Of a stretch of 64,000 bases of DNA, positions 30,535 to 41,371 are shown piece after piece. The notes below the pieces were generated by a model. The model was not told the origin of the DNA, made no database searches, and saw only the letters and a list, made by a program, of their open reading frames with translations. The DNA lies in contig JBBHKE010002310.1 of NCBI GenBank assembly GCA_037447655.1, positions 149,146-213,145 of the forward strand, in the 5' to 3' direction. Made by a program: the position numbers and the translations under genes. Position 1 is the first letter of the stretch; each line of letters opens with the position of its first letter. The stretch is from Zygnema cylindricum (Eukaryota > Streptophyta > Zygnematophyceae > Zygnematales > Zygnemataceae).

Positions 30535-31377
30535 TGTTGATTTTGGAAAACTTTAAGTCTCAGTAAATTAGTGTAACAGCAGAAAGGTAGTAATTTGTAG
30601 CGTAACATGCGTCATCACTTCAGTGCAGTAGAGGACAACGCAACTGTGACGCGGAAGGAACAACGCAGCTGCTATGCAGACAGAACACGGCAACAACGAC
30701 ACAGAAAGGACAACGTTGTTGCAGCTATTTTGGATATGATCCGTACAGACAACGCAGCTGCGGTTTTATTGGATATGATTCTGTAAGGGACAACGCAGCC
30801 GCGGGTGATATGAATGTGATTCGGTACGGAACAACGCAGTTGCAATTGATATGAATCAAGTCAACAGATGAGACTCATAAGAATATCATAAGTGACTTAG
30901 CCGACAAGCATCTTTACAATCACTTAGTTTATATTATGGGTAATATTGATTGTACGATGGTAGATTGGGTTGGTAGGATTAAAAACACGTAGATCTCAGT
31001 AGGTGGGTTGATTTTGGACATACCTCTCAGGTACACTTGTATCGGCGGTACAACGCCGAGAGTATAAGACTTAGGACTTAGAGCATTTTATTTATCCAGA
31101 TTTATTAGTAGAAAACTGCAGATTATTTTTGGGCAAGTTTTGAGTATTCGATCTTGAGCATTGTTGGGTCAATTATACAAAAACTTTGAGAGTTGTCTGT
31201 GTTTATGTTGCTCTATATTGTGATAAGGTTTTGTGAATTTTTGATGCTTTTATAAGATTTGGCGAGCACTTGAAAACATCTGTTTGGAAGGATTCTTGAT
31301 AGCTTATGAAAGTGTATCATGACAACTTCTACTACTCCTGCTGCTCCTCCACCTGCACCGGTGGTTGTAGAACAAGA
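30535..31377 (+). repeat. C1 5' LTR
   Basis: 843 bp, ending GTTGTAGAACAAGA (family end AACAACA). The U3 part contains several copies of an ACAACGCAGCTGCGG-like word (30636-30840). A TATAAG motif at 31073-31078 is a likely core promoter. The gag ATG (31319) is inside the LTR. Confidence 0.9.
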
Positions 31378-32335
31378 GGTTATGGGCGCGTCATCAAGAA
31401 TTCCTATCTTCTCGTGGGAGAAATATGTTTATTGGGCCGATATGGTGGAGACTCAATTTGAAAATGTTAATCTATTGAATATATTGGATGGTTCCTTGGA
31501 TGAATCAGATACGTCTTGATCTAAAAAGAATACGCAGGCTCGTTCTATTTTTAAAAATTGTATATCAGAGGACTTAGCTATCTCTTGCATAGAAATGAAA
31601 AAGGCAATTGACATCTAGAAATCGCTTAAAAATGATTATGAAAATGCTAATGTCCATGAAGAACTTTTATTGGCTGGAAAAATTTGGGACTATTAGTACA
31701 CTGGCAGAACGATGGCTGAGTATGCTAACAAATTTCGCATCCTTCTAGATGCCCATGCTTGTACAGGGGGCACATTTCCTTAGTTTCAACAAGCAGCACT
31801 GCTAATGAGAGGTTTCCCTAGTAGTATGAAGAGAGCGTTTGATGCGCTCAAACAAAAAGATAAAACTAGCTGGACTTTACAGTTAACGATTAAAATTTTA
31901 CTAGAGGAGGAAGCGACAGCTAAAATTCTCAGTTCTGAGCAAGTAGAGGCTTTCAATACAGATTTTGAGAGAAAGGGAAATTTTAATCATCAAAGAAATC
32001 AGGTTAATTCACAGAATCAGTTTAAACAGTTTAATCAGAATGAAAATAGACAGTCCAACAATGCTTGTTTCTATTGCAGTGAGAGAGGTCATGGATATAA
32101 GTTTTGTCCTAAGTTTAAAAAAGCTAACAAAACAGGTTTATACAGGCCGGGGTGGCAACAGAGCCAGTTTTACAAAAGCTTCACGGGGCGTACACCTCGT
32201 GGAAATGCACTATTTTCGGCATCTTCGTCGCACAACCACAACACTCTTAACCTTTTTGAGGAAGACGAACTAGATCTATTTGCCATGGCGGCAACAATGG
32301 AGGACCCAAAGGACCCTAGATGAATAATGGATACA
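31319..32335 (+). pseudogene. C1 Gag, start codon in LTR
   Basis: ATG 31319. Nineteen codons lie in the LTR (MTTSTTPAAPPPAP...). They are followed by VMGASSRIPIFSWEKYVYW across the primer site. In-frame stops at about 31517 (TGA, expected Trp), 31616 (TAG, expected Trp), 31696 (TAG) and 31783 (TAG, expected Gln) interrupt a UBN2-type Gag (AEYANKFRILLDAHACTGG, LLMRGFPSSMKRAFD). A Gln/Asn/Phe-rich stretch precedes an intact CX2CX4HX4C knuckle, CFYCSERGHGYKFC (about 32068-32109). Confidence 0.85.
31378..31390 (+). other. C1 primer-binding site, half-tRNA type, mutated
   Basis: GGTTATGGGCGCG follows the LTR without spacer and differs from the tRNA-complementary GGTTATGGGCCC by one base within the core. 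It encodes Val-Met-Gly-Ala of Gag. Confidence 0.75.
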
Positions 32336-33985
32336 AGAGCGTCAACACACGTGTTGGAACAAGAGTATCTTCAAAAATCTGGAATCAATATTGGAAAAGA
32401 ATATTTACTATGCATGTGGCATGAGTGTCCAAACTCGTGCTATGGGTGATGTATCTTTGCTGGTTAATGTAGAGGGAAAAGAAATTGAAATGAATCTTCA
32501 CAATGTACTCTTTGTCCCTGAATTTAAGAAAAATTTGTTTTCTACGTCTTTGGTAGAGAGTAAAGGCTTTGAGATCAATTTGAAAAATGGTCGGCAGGTT
32601 GTTAGGAAAAATGGCAGGGTTGCAGTTACAAATACTAGAGATAATAGCAAAATGTACCATATGGATATGGCTAATACCAAGGAGAATGATGTTATGTATT
32701 CTGGTGTTGTGCACTCAGATGAATTGTGGCATAGAAGATTAGGCCATGAAAATTATCATAGCTTGAGAAAAATGGTCTTTGTTGGCAAAATAGATGGTGT
32801 CTTTGTAACTGATCGGCCAATTAAATCGTGCGATAGTTTTGTTTTAGGCAAAATACACAGACTACCATTCCCTACGGAGTTAGAACATCGGTCAACTACA
32901 CTTTTACAACAAATTCATTCTGATGTTTTTGGTCCTGCAATGGTACCATCTGCCGGAGGGATGAAATACATGGTCACCTTCACAAACAATTTTTCAAGGT
33001 TTACAAAGGTTTATTTCATGAAAGAAAAAAGCGAAGTGTTTAGTCACTTCAAACACTATAAAGCCTGGGTGGAGAAACTATATAATTTGCCAATTTTGGC
33101 ACTTAGATCGGACACTGGTGGAGAAAATACATCGAAGGAATTTGAGACATTTTTACTCGAGGAAGGTATAAGACATCTGTTGACCGTTCCATATTAACCG
33201 GAACAAAATGGTGTTTCAGAAACATTAAATAGAATCCTCACGGAGAGTTCTAGGTCAATGCTTGCAGATAAAACTGTGGATCCGAAATTCTGGGCTGAGT
33301 CTCTAAATTGTGCAGTTTATACTAAGAATATAATAAGGTCTAGATCGGTAAAGACTACGTCTTCTGAAGTCTGGACTGGTAGGAAACCTGATGTTAGTCA
33401 TTTTAAAGTTTTTGGTAGTAAATGCTTCATTTTAGATACATCACAAAATAGATGGAAAATAGAACCCAAAAGGTTACCGGGTATTTTGCTAGGATATGAT
33501 GACCACTCCAAAGGTTATAGGGTATTTGTCTTTGAGAAACAAAAGATAATTCTTGCTCAAAATATTATTGTGAAGGATGAGCTTGATTCGGTAGATTTAT
33601 TCACCTTGATTGATGTACAAAAGCAACAAAAAGTGCAAAAATATATCATTCGGGATTGCAATCAGCCTATTGTCAAACAGGTACAGGATACTCCAGTTTG
33701 TGAACAGACATCTGAAATTCATCCGGACTCTCGGCAAGTTTAGTTCCAGTCAGGACAACAACGGTCAATGCCTGCGGAGCCACACCAGCAATAGAAACGG
33801 AATGCGAAAGATCCAACGATCCTAGCCTTAGAATTTCCGGGGGGAAAGACATCCAACAGCCGCCTGTAAGCAAGCTCTCACTTTGCCTAATCAGCAGCAT
33901 CAAAGGAGCCTCTGACCATCCGGGAGGCCTTCTCATCGGCGGAGTGAAATCGGTAGATCGAGGCTGCAAACGATGAAATGAAGTC
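32323..33985 (+). pseudogene. C1 protease and integrase
   Basis: After a TGA at 32323 (expected Trp) the protease reads Ile-Met-Asp-Thr-Arg-Ala-Ser: the Asp-Thr-Gly active site has Gly to Arg. After a frameshift, 32391-33197 encodes NIYYACGMSVQTRAMG and ELWHRRLGHENYHSL. The integrase core follows: QIHSDVFGPAMVPSAGGMKY, RSDTGGENTSKEFE. After a TAA at 33197, QNGVSETLNRI retains the catalytic Glu. 33258-33743 gives the integrase C-terminus (FWAESLNCAVYTKN, KPDVSHFKVFGSKCF). 33744-33985 is a decayed linker. Confidence 0.88.
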
Positions 33986-35476
33986 GATCATGAAAGCTGA
34001 GACATGGGAGCTTGTGGATCTTCCTCCAGACCGAAAACCAATCGGCAACAAAAGGGTATTCAAAGTGAAGTTTAATTGCGATAACACCATTGAACGATAT
34101 AAGGCTAGGCTTGTGGCAAAAGGGTATAATCAAAAAGAAAGAATTTATTTTGAAGAAACATTTTATTCGGTTGTAAGATTTCTGACAGTTAGGATCTTGC
34201 TGTCCCTAGCTACTATGGAAGATATGGAAATACATCATATGGATGTAAAAACGGCCTTCTTCCATGGAGAGCTAGAAGAGATAATTTACATGCAGCAGCC
34301 TGAAATGTATGCAGAGCCGGGAAAATAACACTTAGTATGCAAATTGTTAAAATCTCTATACGGTCTAAAACACGCCTCCAAGCAATGGAATCTAAAGCTT
34401 GACAAATTCTTAACTAGTCTAGGATTTCAAAGGATAAACTCTGACCATTATGCTTACGTTCTAAAGAGTGAGGAAGGGATAGTATATATAGCGGTGTATG
34501 TAGATGATCTACTATTAATTAGCTAATCAATGGCTAGAATTAACAAAATCAAAGTCGCTTTAAATTCACGGTTTGAGATCAAAGACCTCGGTGAGACAAA
34601 AATACATTTTGGGTATTCAGGTAGAAAGGGATAGAAATAAGAGATTAATAAAGTTGACTCAAAAAGAGGTTATTGGAAACATGTTAGATGATTATGGAAT
34701 GCGGGGGGCAAGAGGGTGTGTAACTCCAATGGAGTTTCGGCAGAAGTGAGAGGGAGAAGAGACAAAACCGGGTGTTACTGTTAGTGAGTATTTAGAGTCA
34801 AGGGAGGATGATCCTATGACACTAATACCTTACAGACAAATAGTGGGAAATTTAATATATTTCATGAACTTTATCCGTCCTGATATTGCTGCGGCACTTG
34901 GGGTACTGAGCAGAAGTCTAAAAAATCCTATAAAATCTGCCGTGATGCAGCAAGGAGAGTCTTAAGATATTTGGCAGGAACTAAAGACATCAAACTCACA
35001 CTAGGCGGAGGAGAAGTGAAGCTGCAAACATGGAGTGATGCAAGCTATGGCGACATGCCAAGCAGGAAATCCACAATGAGATTGGTTCTACAAATTAGGA
35101 AGGGGACTTGCTGCTGGAGCAGCAAACTTCAAAAGGTCACAGCACAGTCGACAATAGAGTCTGAATATATGGCAGCGAGCTCGATTCTCAAAGAACTCTT
35201 ATGGGTGAAATGCATCTTGCAAGAATTGGGATACATGCAGGTTAGTCCACAGGTGATCTGGTGTGATAACCAGGCTGCCATTGCTATTGCCTCTAAACCG
35301 AGGCACCACTCCAAGAGTACGCACATGGATGTAAGATTGCACTTTGTAAGAGAAAAAGTGTTTTCCCGAGTGATTAAATAATGATATTTGCAACATGCAA
35401 AAATGATTGCTAATATGCTCACTAAAGCTCTTTCGCTCCTAAGTTGAAGTATTGTATGGATGCAGTGGGACTAGGT
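33978..35476 (+). pseudogene. C1 reverse transcriptase and RNase H
   Basis: 33978-34328 encodes [29 protein letters not shown] and MDVKTAFFHGELEE. 34344-34526 encodes LKSLYGLKHASKQWNLKL and VYIAVYVDDLLLIS (catalytic Tyr-Val-Asp-Asp), ending at a TAA. RNase H at 34971-35381 reads WSDASYGDMPSRKST, STIESEYMAAS and WCDNQAAIAIA. The tail is frameshifted to about 35476. Stops and indels occur about every 200 bp. Confidence 0.9.
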
Positions 35477-35664
35477 GACTAGCTGAGATGCTGCACTGCA
35501 ATACTGCTATGCTGCGCTAGTCTAACATCGGGATACAGTGGGACTAGCTGACTAGCTGATTTGTTGCATTGCTATGTTGTCAAGCTGCTCTATTTCAACA
35601 TTGCAGCTATGCTCCTTTGGCATCGCAGCTACTCTGATACACTGAGTCTAAAGCTTGAGAGGAG
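35477..35664 (+). other. C1 3' untranslated spacer and purine tract
   Basis: About 190 bp of imperfect short repeats of GCTATGTTG-like and TGACTAGCTGA words between the RNase H end and the 3' LTR. It ends with AAGCTTGAGAGGAG, the likely polypurine tract. A similar spacer follows RNase H in the C2 element at the window end. Confidence 0.7.
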
Positions 35665-36494
35665 TGTTGATTTTGGAAATCTTTAAGTCTCAGTAAATTA
35701 GTGTGACAGCAGAAAGGTAGTAATTTGTAGTGTAAATTTCATAAGGACATGCATCATCACTTGAGTGCAGTACAAGACAACGCAACTGCGACGTAGATGA
35801 AACAGCGCAACTCCTATGCAGACAAAACAGCGCAGCTGCGGTTTTTTTGGATATGATCAATACAGACAACGCAGCTACGGTTATCTTCGATATTATTCGA
35901 TACAGGACAACACAGCTACGGGTGATATGAATGTGATTCGGTTCGGGGCAACGCAACTGCGATTGGTATAAATCAATTCAACGGACGAGATTCATAACAG
36001 TATCACAAGTGACTTAACCGACAAGTATTTGTACAATCACTTAGTATAGATTCTGAGTAATATTGAGTGTACGATGGTAGATTGGGTTGGCAGGATTAGA
36101 AACACGTAGATCTCAATAGGTGAATTGATTTTGGGCGTACCTTTAGGTACACTTGTATCGGCAATACAACACCGAGAGTATAAGACTTAGGACTTATAGC
36201 ATTTTATGTATCCAGACTTCCAAGTAGTAAAACTGCAAACAATTTTTGGGAAACTTTTGAGTATTCTATCTTGAGCTTTGTTTGGTCAATTCTAATGAAA
36301 CTTTGAGAGTTGTCACTGTTTATGCATTTGTATATTGTGATAGAGTTTTGTGAAGTTTTGATGCTTGTATAAGATATGGTGAGCACTTGAAAACATTTGT
36401 TTGGAAGGATTTTTTATAGCTTCTGGGAGTGTATCATGTCAAATTCTACTACTGCTGCTGCTCCTCCACCTCCACTGGTGGTTATAGAACAACA
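35665..36494 (+). repeat. C1 3' LTR
   Basis: About 830 bp, more than a few percent diverged from the 5' LTR with small indels. It ends GTTATAGAACAACA and includes the LTR copy of the gag ATG at about 36436. The same CAGCTG-type repeats lie in U3 (35775-35965). Confidence 0.9.
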
Positions 36495-37460
36495 CACGAA
36501 ATAAAAGATTGAAGTGTTCGTACACTTCAGACACTACAAAGCTTGGGCCGAAAAATTGCATGGTGTTCCGATTCTGAAACTCAGATCGGACAATGGAGAA
36601 GAGTATATGTCGAAGGAGTTTGAAAAGCTTCTTCTGGATGAGGGTATAAGTTGCCAGTTCACGGTCCCTTATACGCCTTAACAAAATGGTGTTTCAGAAA
36701 GATTGAACATGACTTTTATAAAATGTGTTAGATATATGCTTGCAGATAAGAATGTTGATATGAAATTTTGGGTTGAGGCCCTTATTTGTGCAGTTTATAT
36801 CAAAAATACAATTAGTTCTAGGTCGTTTAGCTCCACACCTTTTGAACTCTCGACAGGTAGAAAACCTGAAGTAAGTCATTTCAGAGTGTTCGGAAGAAAT
36901 TGCTTTATTTTGAACACATCACCGAATACTTGTAAAATGGAGCATACCGGTTTACCACGTATTCCTATGGGGTATGATGATAATTCAAAAAGCTACAAAG
37001 TGTATGTTTTTGATAAGGAAAAATTAATTGTGTCTAGAAATATTATTATAAACGATGAGGAAGTTTCAGCACATCTATTTAGCATGACAGAAAAACCGGC
37101 TGAGGAAAAGTCACAAGAATATGTTAATTTTGATACACATATGATAGTTTATTTTCCAGCTGTTCAGCAACCTTTTACAGATCCAATTTTTTCAAAACCT
37201 TAGGTTCCTCTTCAGAATCAGATGGAGCATGCTGAACCACTCCAAGAGCAATCAAAAGAAGTTACAAGACAAACAAAGAACGTAAGACATCCATCGGTCT
37301 CAGCCTCAGAATTTCTGAGGGGAATGAGATCTTGCAGCCGTCAACAATCCGGATCACACTTTGCCAACTCTGCCAACCCGAAGGAACCTCAGACCATCCG
37401 GGAAGCCTTCTCTTCACCCGAAACAACCCACTGGATTAAGGCGGCAAACGACAAAATGTA
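36495..37460 (+). pseudogene. B1 integrase, C-terminal part
   Basis: Resumes the B1 frame after C1. It reads VFVHFRHYKAWAEKLHGVPI, RSDNGEEYMSKEFE (second Asp), then a TAA and QNGVSERLNM (catalytic Glu). 36703-37203 encodes KPEVSHFRVFGRNCFILN and MGYDDNSKSYKVYVF. 37222-37461 is the Ser/Arg-rich linker before reverse transcriptase (PSVSASEFLRG). Confidence 0.88.
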
Positions 37461-38933
37461 GTCTATAATAGAAGCTCAAACATGGGAGTTGGTTGATCTT
37501 CCTCCGGACAGGAAAGCCATTGGCAGCAAATGGGTATTCAAAGTAAAACTCAACCCCGATGGCAGCATTGAAAGATACAAGGCCATACTTGTGGCCAAAG
37601 GTTATAATCAGAAAGAAGGAATTGACTTTGAGAAGACCTTCTAGTGGTAAGTTTTCCAACTGTCAGAATCCTGCTAAGTCTAGTTGCAATTGAAAACATG
37701 GAAGTACATCAAATGAATGTTAAAACAGCTTTCCTACATTTAGAGCTTGAAAAAACTATCTATATGCATCAACCAACAATGTATGCAGAGAAAGGAAAGG
37801 AAAAATTAGTCTGTAAATTGATGAAATCTTTGTATGGCCTGAAACAGGCCCCTAGACAGTGTACATGAAGTTAGATGAATTCCTAACTCGACTAGTCTTT
37901 AAGAGAATCAGTTAAGATCACCCTGTGTATGTTCAGCAAGGGAAAGATGGTATACTCTATATTGTTGTGTATGTAGATGATTTGTTGCTTATCTATGGAT
38001 GAGATAAACTGTATTAAGAAAGCCTTAAAAGCCAGATTTGAGAAAAAAGACCTCGGTGAAGCTAAATACATCTTAGGGATACAAGTAGAGAGAGATAGAA
38101 ATAAGAATTTTATTATATAAACTCAAAAATAGGTTATGGCTTCCATGCTTGAAAAGTTTGATATGAAAGAGGGTAAAGGATGTGTTACTCCAATAGAAAA
38201 CACGCAAAAATTAGAGGGAATTGATTAAGATTAAGGTATTCTAGTTAGTGACACCTTAGAGTCAGAGGAGGAGGATTTCATGGCCTCAAAACCATACAGG
38301 CACGTAGTTGGTAGCCTTATTTACTTTATGAACTGCACGAGGCCTGACGTCGCAACTGTTGTTGGTGCCTTAAGTAGGCAGACTAGGAAGCTGCAAAAAG
38401 AATTCTGAGGTATTTGGCAAGAACTCGGAACCTGAAACTTGTCCTTGGAGGAGGAGAAGTCAAGCTGCAGACTTGGAGCGATGCGAGCTATGGCGACATG
38501 CCCAACAGAAAATCAACTACTGGATTCGTTTTGCAGATTGGAAATGGAACATGCTGTTGGAGCAGTAAACTTCAGAAAGTCATCGCCCGATCAACCATGA
38601 AGTCAGAATATATGGCAGAAAGCTCTGCCCTCAAGGAACTCCTATGGGTAAAAGCTCTTTTGCAGGAATTGGGACACATGCAAACTGGTCCTAAAGTCAT
38701 CTGGTGTGACAACCAGGCAGCCATTGCCATCGCCTCCAATCCCAGCCACCACTTTAAGAGTAAGCACATGGATGTCAGACTGCATTTTGTCAGGGAAAAA
38801 GTGCTTGCCAAAGTCATTAATTTGTGTTATTTACCTGATGAAAAAACGGTTGCATATATGCTAACATAAGCTCTACCCGCACCTAAATTACAGTTTTACA
38901 GAAAGGCTATTGGGTTGAGTGAATAACTGAGTC
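37441..38933 (+). pseudogene. B1 reverse transcriptase and RNase H
   Basis: Frames in order read [61 protein letters not shown] (near 37975), VVGSLIYFMNCTRPDVATV, then RNase H TWSDASYGDMPNRKSTT, STMKSEYMAESS and IWCDNQAAIAIASNPSHH. Several frameshifts and stops; a roughly 30-bp deletion after ALSRQ near 38380 shortens the connection. It ends with PKLQFYRKAIGLSE at 38925. Confidence 0.9.
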
Positions 38934-38949
38934 TAAAGCTTTAGGTGAC

Positions 38950-39912
38950 TGTTGTTTTTCAAAGCTTTGTCCTCAGTAGATAGAGCAGTGAGAGGGGATT
39001 TATAACTTAGAATATTTTTGGTGAAGTTGGGTGTAATACTTACCTCAAATAGTGTGACAGTGAAATGTTTATTCTAATAATGTTTTGTACGGTCACGTGA
39101 ACACGCGTCGATATTTCGGACAACGCAAAAAGTGCGGAATGGTCTGGAAACATGACACTTATCGAACGACTGAATTTGACAAATCAGACGGACGGAAAAT
39201 GAACCGGACATCCAAAACACAATTGTCGAAGGAAAATACTTGAAGTTGATTTTTATCAGACCAACGAATGGAACTCATGTGGGGACCATAGATGACGAGA
39301 TGCCTCGTAAGCATTCCAGATTGTCGAACAGGATTACCACTGCAGGTTGGACGTATTTGACGACTGCTGACTAAGCAAGCAACAATACGAGTATGGCGTC
39401 AAATTGTAAATACCTGAAAGAATAGTTTTTTGTTGCGTAGTGCTTTAGTTAATTGTGTTTCACTATTTAGTTTTAGGTTAGTTAAAATTAGGTTTTTTGG
39501 AAGTATGCTAGAGTACGTTGTCGTACTACAGTACTGTACTACTATTCTGAGTACTCACACATGATTGGTTAATAAGCAGTAGATGCTCACTCGGTGTATA
39601 AAGTTTAGGACTTTGAAATGTTTTTGTATCCAATTTTGGGAATATGGAAAATTAAATGGCAGTTTTTGGGAAAATTGCAGTCTCCATATCTTATGGTTTA
39701 CTAGACTAATTGTGTTGCAATTTTGGGAATTGACAGTGTGTATGGTGGTGTGTCTGTTTGCTAAATTTGTTATAAATTGGGCTTGTGAGTCTATTTTTAT
39801 AGTGTTGAGAAAATTGTTGTTTGTAGGATTTCAGTTAGCTTCTTCTAAGAAACATGTCTATTTCTACAACTAGTGCTACAGCTCCACGTGTGCCAGTGGT
39901 CATCGAACAACA
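38950..39912 (+). repeat. B1 3' LTR
   Basis: 963 bp, starting TGTTGTTTTTCAAAGC and ending GTCATCGAACAACA. The gag ATG copy is at 39854. A GTGTATAAAG motif near 39594 is the likely core promoter. It directs transcription towards the Harbinger remnant on the right. Confidence 0.9.
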
Positions 39913-40646
39913 GAGCCTTCACACAAATATCCCAAAATACCATTCGGTGGTCATAGACTCCTTGTAGCAAAATATTGTAATCATCATGGCGGGAGTAATA
40001 ATCATGCAAATTAAATTATAGTTTGTTTTGCAAATAGATATGGGTTCCATCTATCACACGCGCTATCATTTTTATATTCGTAAATGTTTCAAACCCGTGT
40101 TGGATGAGCTTTAGACGATCTCTGTAGGAAGTGAGATTAATCTAGTGTAGAATTGTCGTTCCGTCACGTCACAAATCAATGTAGTGTAAGAAACGACGGT
40201 GCTACGACCAACACAAAACATGTTTGAAATAGTATGTAAGGAGCATCGTTCCCAAATCGGTACAACACCATTGCCAAATCTTTCATTGGATGAACAGTAT
40301 CACGATAAATTATGTTTTCTCTTTCTATATATGGTCTTAGGAGGGTAAACAATTTATGGAAGTTTTCGTATCCTATCCTGTAAGCTTGTCGCCACTCTCT
40401 ATCTCGTTCTTTAGGTTCCAATTCTAGCCATATTTGTAAGGGCACAACCTCCCATAATACATTAGAACGGGGGAACATCCACCATCCTCGGCGATGTCGC
40501 ATACGGAAACGTATACATTTAGTCATTAAACACAAACAGAATAACATCGCAAAAAGGCGTATTAGTAAAGCTATGATAATAGCAAGAAGATCATCATCGT
40601 CCGTGGTGATTTGGTTGACTATGTGAATCAAATGTTCAATTGCCAA
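39913..40646 (-). pseudogene. PIF/Harbinger transposase, N-terminal half
   Basis: Reading leftwards from 40646. An N-terminal segment with hydrophobic stretches comes first, then a helical region resembling HARBI1 (RIGYENFHKLFTLLRPYIER, DLAMVLYRFGNDA). After a 1-base shift comes NMFCVGRSTVVSYTT. After another shift comes RLKLIQHGFETF, then ARVIDGTHIYL (first catalytic Asp, about 40060), a stop, and NILLQGVYDHRMVFWDICVKA. The reading is then cut at 39913 by B1 and continues at 29107. Family assignment rests on the GVGKSTV-like, IDGTH and VHDS motifs in order. Confidence 0.8.
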
Positions 40647-40782
40647 CTATAACTGCATTTAAAACATCAACACCAAACAGTTTAGTAAAAGCATATGTAT
40701 TGTTATGTTAATACACATAACATCATATGATAAAGAACGGCCCGTCTAAGCCATGCAACCAACCGAAACAGCATCATAGTCA

Positions 40783-40796
40783 CATACATACATATA

Positions 40797-40890
<94 letters not shown>

Positions 40891-41371
40891 TACACTATTT
40901 TTGCCTCACTATTTTATTTCTACCACACTATTTTTCTGTTGAACTATTTTTCTGTCACACTATTACTAGCTTGTTGTTTTTAGTTTATCAGTTTTGCAGT
41001 TTTATGTTTTCAGTTCTCAGTTTGCAATTTTTTTATCTAAAAATATAAATCATTGTATAGTATAAATTATTTTTGTCTAAGTAATTTGGTAATATGTTAC
41101 GATCTAATATAGTAATATGTTAGATAAAGTAATATATACTAATACATAATAGTATAGAAATATACATACATATAAAATATATACATATATATGTACACTA
41201 CACTATTTCTGCATTACTATTTTGTTTCTACCACACTATTTTGTTTCTACCACACTATTTTTCTGTCGCACTATTTTTATGTCACACTCTTATTAGTGTC
41301 GCACTATTTTTATGTCACACTCTTATTAGTTTGCAGTTGCCAGTTTTCAGTTTTGCAGTCTTATGTTTTCA
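40783..41371. repeat. Duplicated AT-rich unit with CACACTATTTT words
   Basis: A unit at about 40783-41013 (ACATACATATA, the AT tract, then CACTACACTATTT, CTACCACACTATTTT, TTTTGCAGTTTTATG) recurs at about 41163-41371 with a much shorter AT core. Within each copy, TGTCACACTMTTA-like words repeat several times. It has no coding potential. Confidence 0.7.
40796..40885. repeat. (AT)n microsatellite
   Basis: Roughly 85-90 bases of uninterrupted AT. Open frames of Ile-Tyr repeats on both strands are artefacts. Confidence 0.99.

Larger units (their letters stand above)
30535..36494 (+). mobile_element. Copia element C1, complete, inserted in B1 integrase
   Basis: LTRs are 30535-31377 and 35665-36494, both starting TGTTGATTTTGGAAA. 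Flanks CATGA (30530-30534) and CACGA (36495-36499) form a 5-bp target duplication with one mismatch. The B1 integrase codons for Phe-Met-Lys/Phe-His-Glu resume directly after. It is about 5960 bp. It encodes Gag, protease, integrase, reverse transcriptase and RNase H with many stops. C family: same as 58808-64000. It is younger than B1. Confidence 0.92.
29108..39912 (+). mobile_element. Copia element B1, split by copia C1, inserted in Harbinger transposase
   Basis: B1 starts with an LTR at 29108 (TGTTTTATTTCAAAGC) and ends with an LTR at 39912 (...CGAACAACA). It is flanked by GAGCA (29103-29107) and GAGCC (39913-39917). Removing it rejoins the transposase codons in frame. Inside, the integrase is interrupted at 30534 by C1 and resumes at 36495. 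A deletion has fused the 5' LTR (at 29871) to the protease region, removing the LTR end, primer site and gag. The 3' half is complete through RNase H. The B family is the same as the element at 46205-52357. Confidence 0.9.

Noticed and set aside
32498-32714. - strand open frames over the C1 and C2 protease region
   Set aside because: Shadow frames of copia pol that recur at equivalent positions in each copy.
40703-40942. Ile-Tyr repeat open frames on both strands
   Set aside because: Translations of the (AT)n microsatellite.
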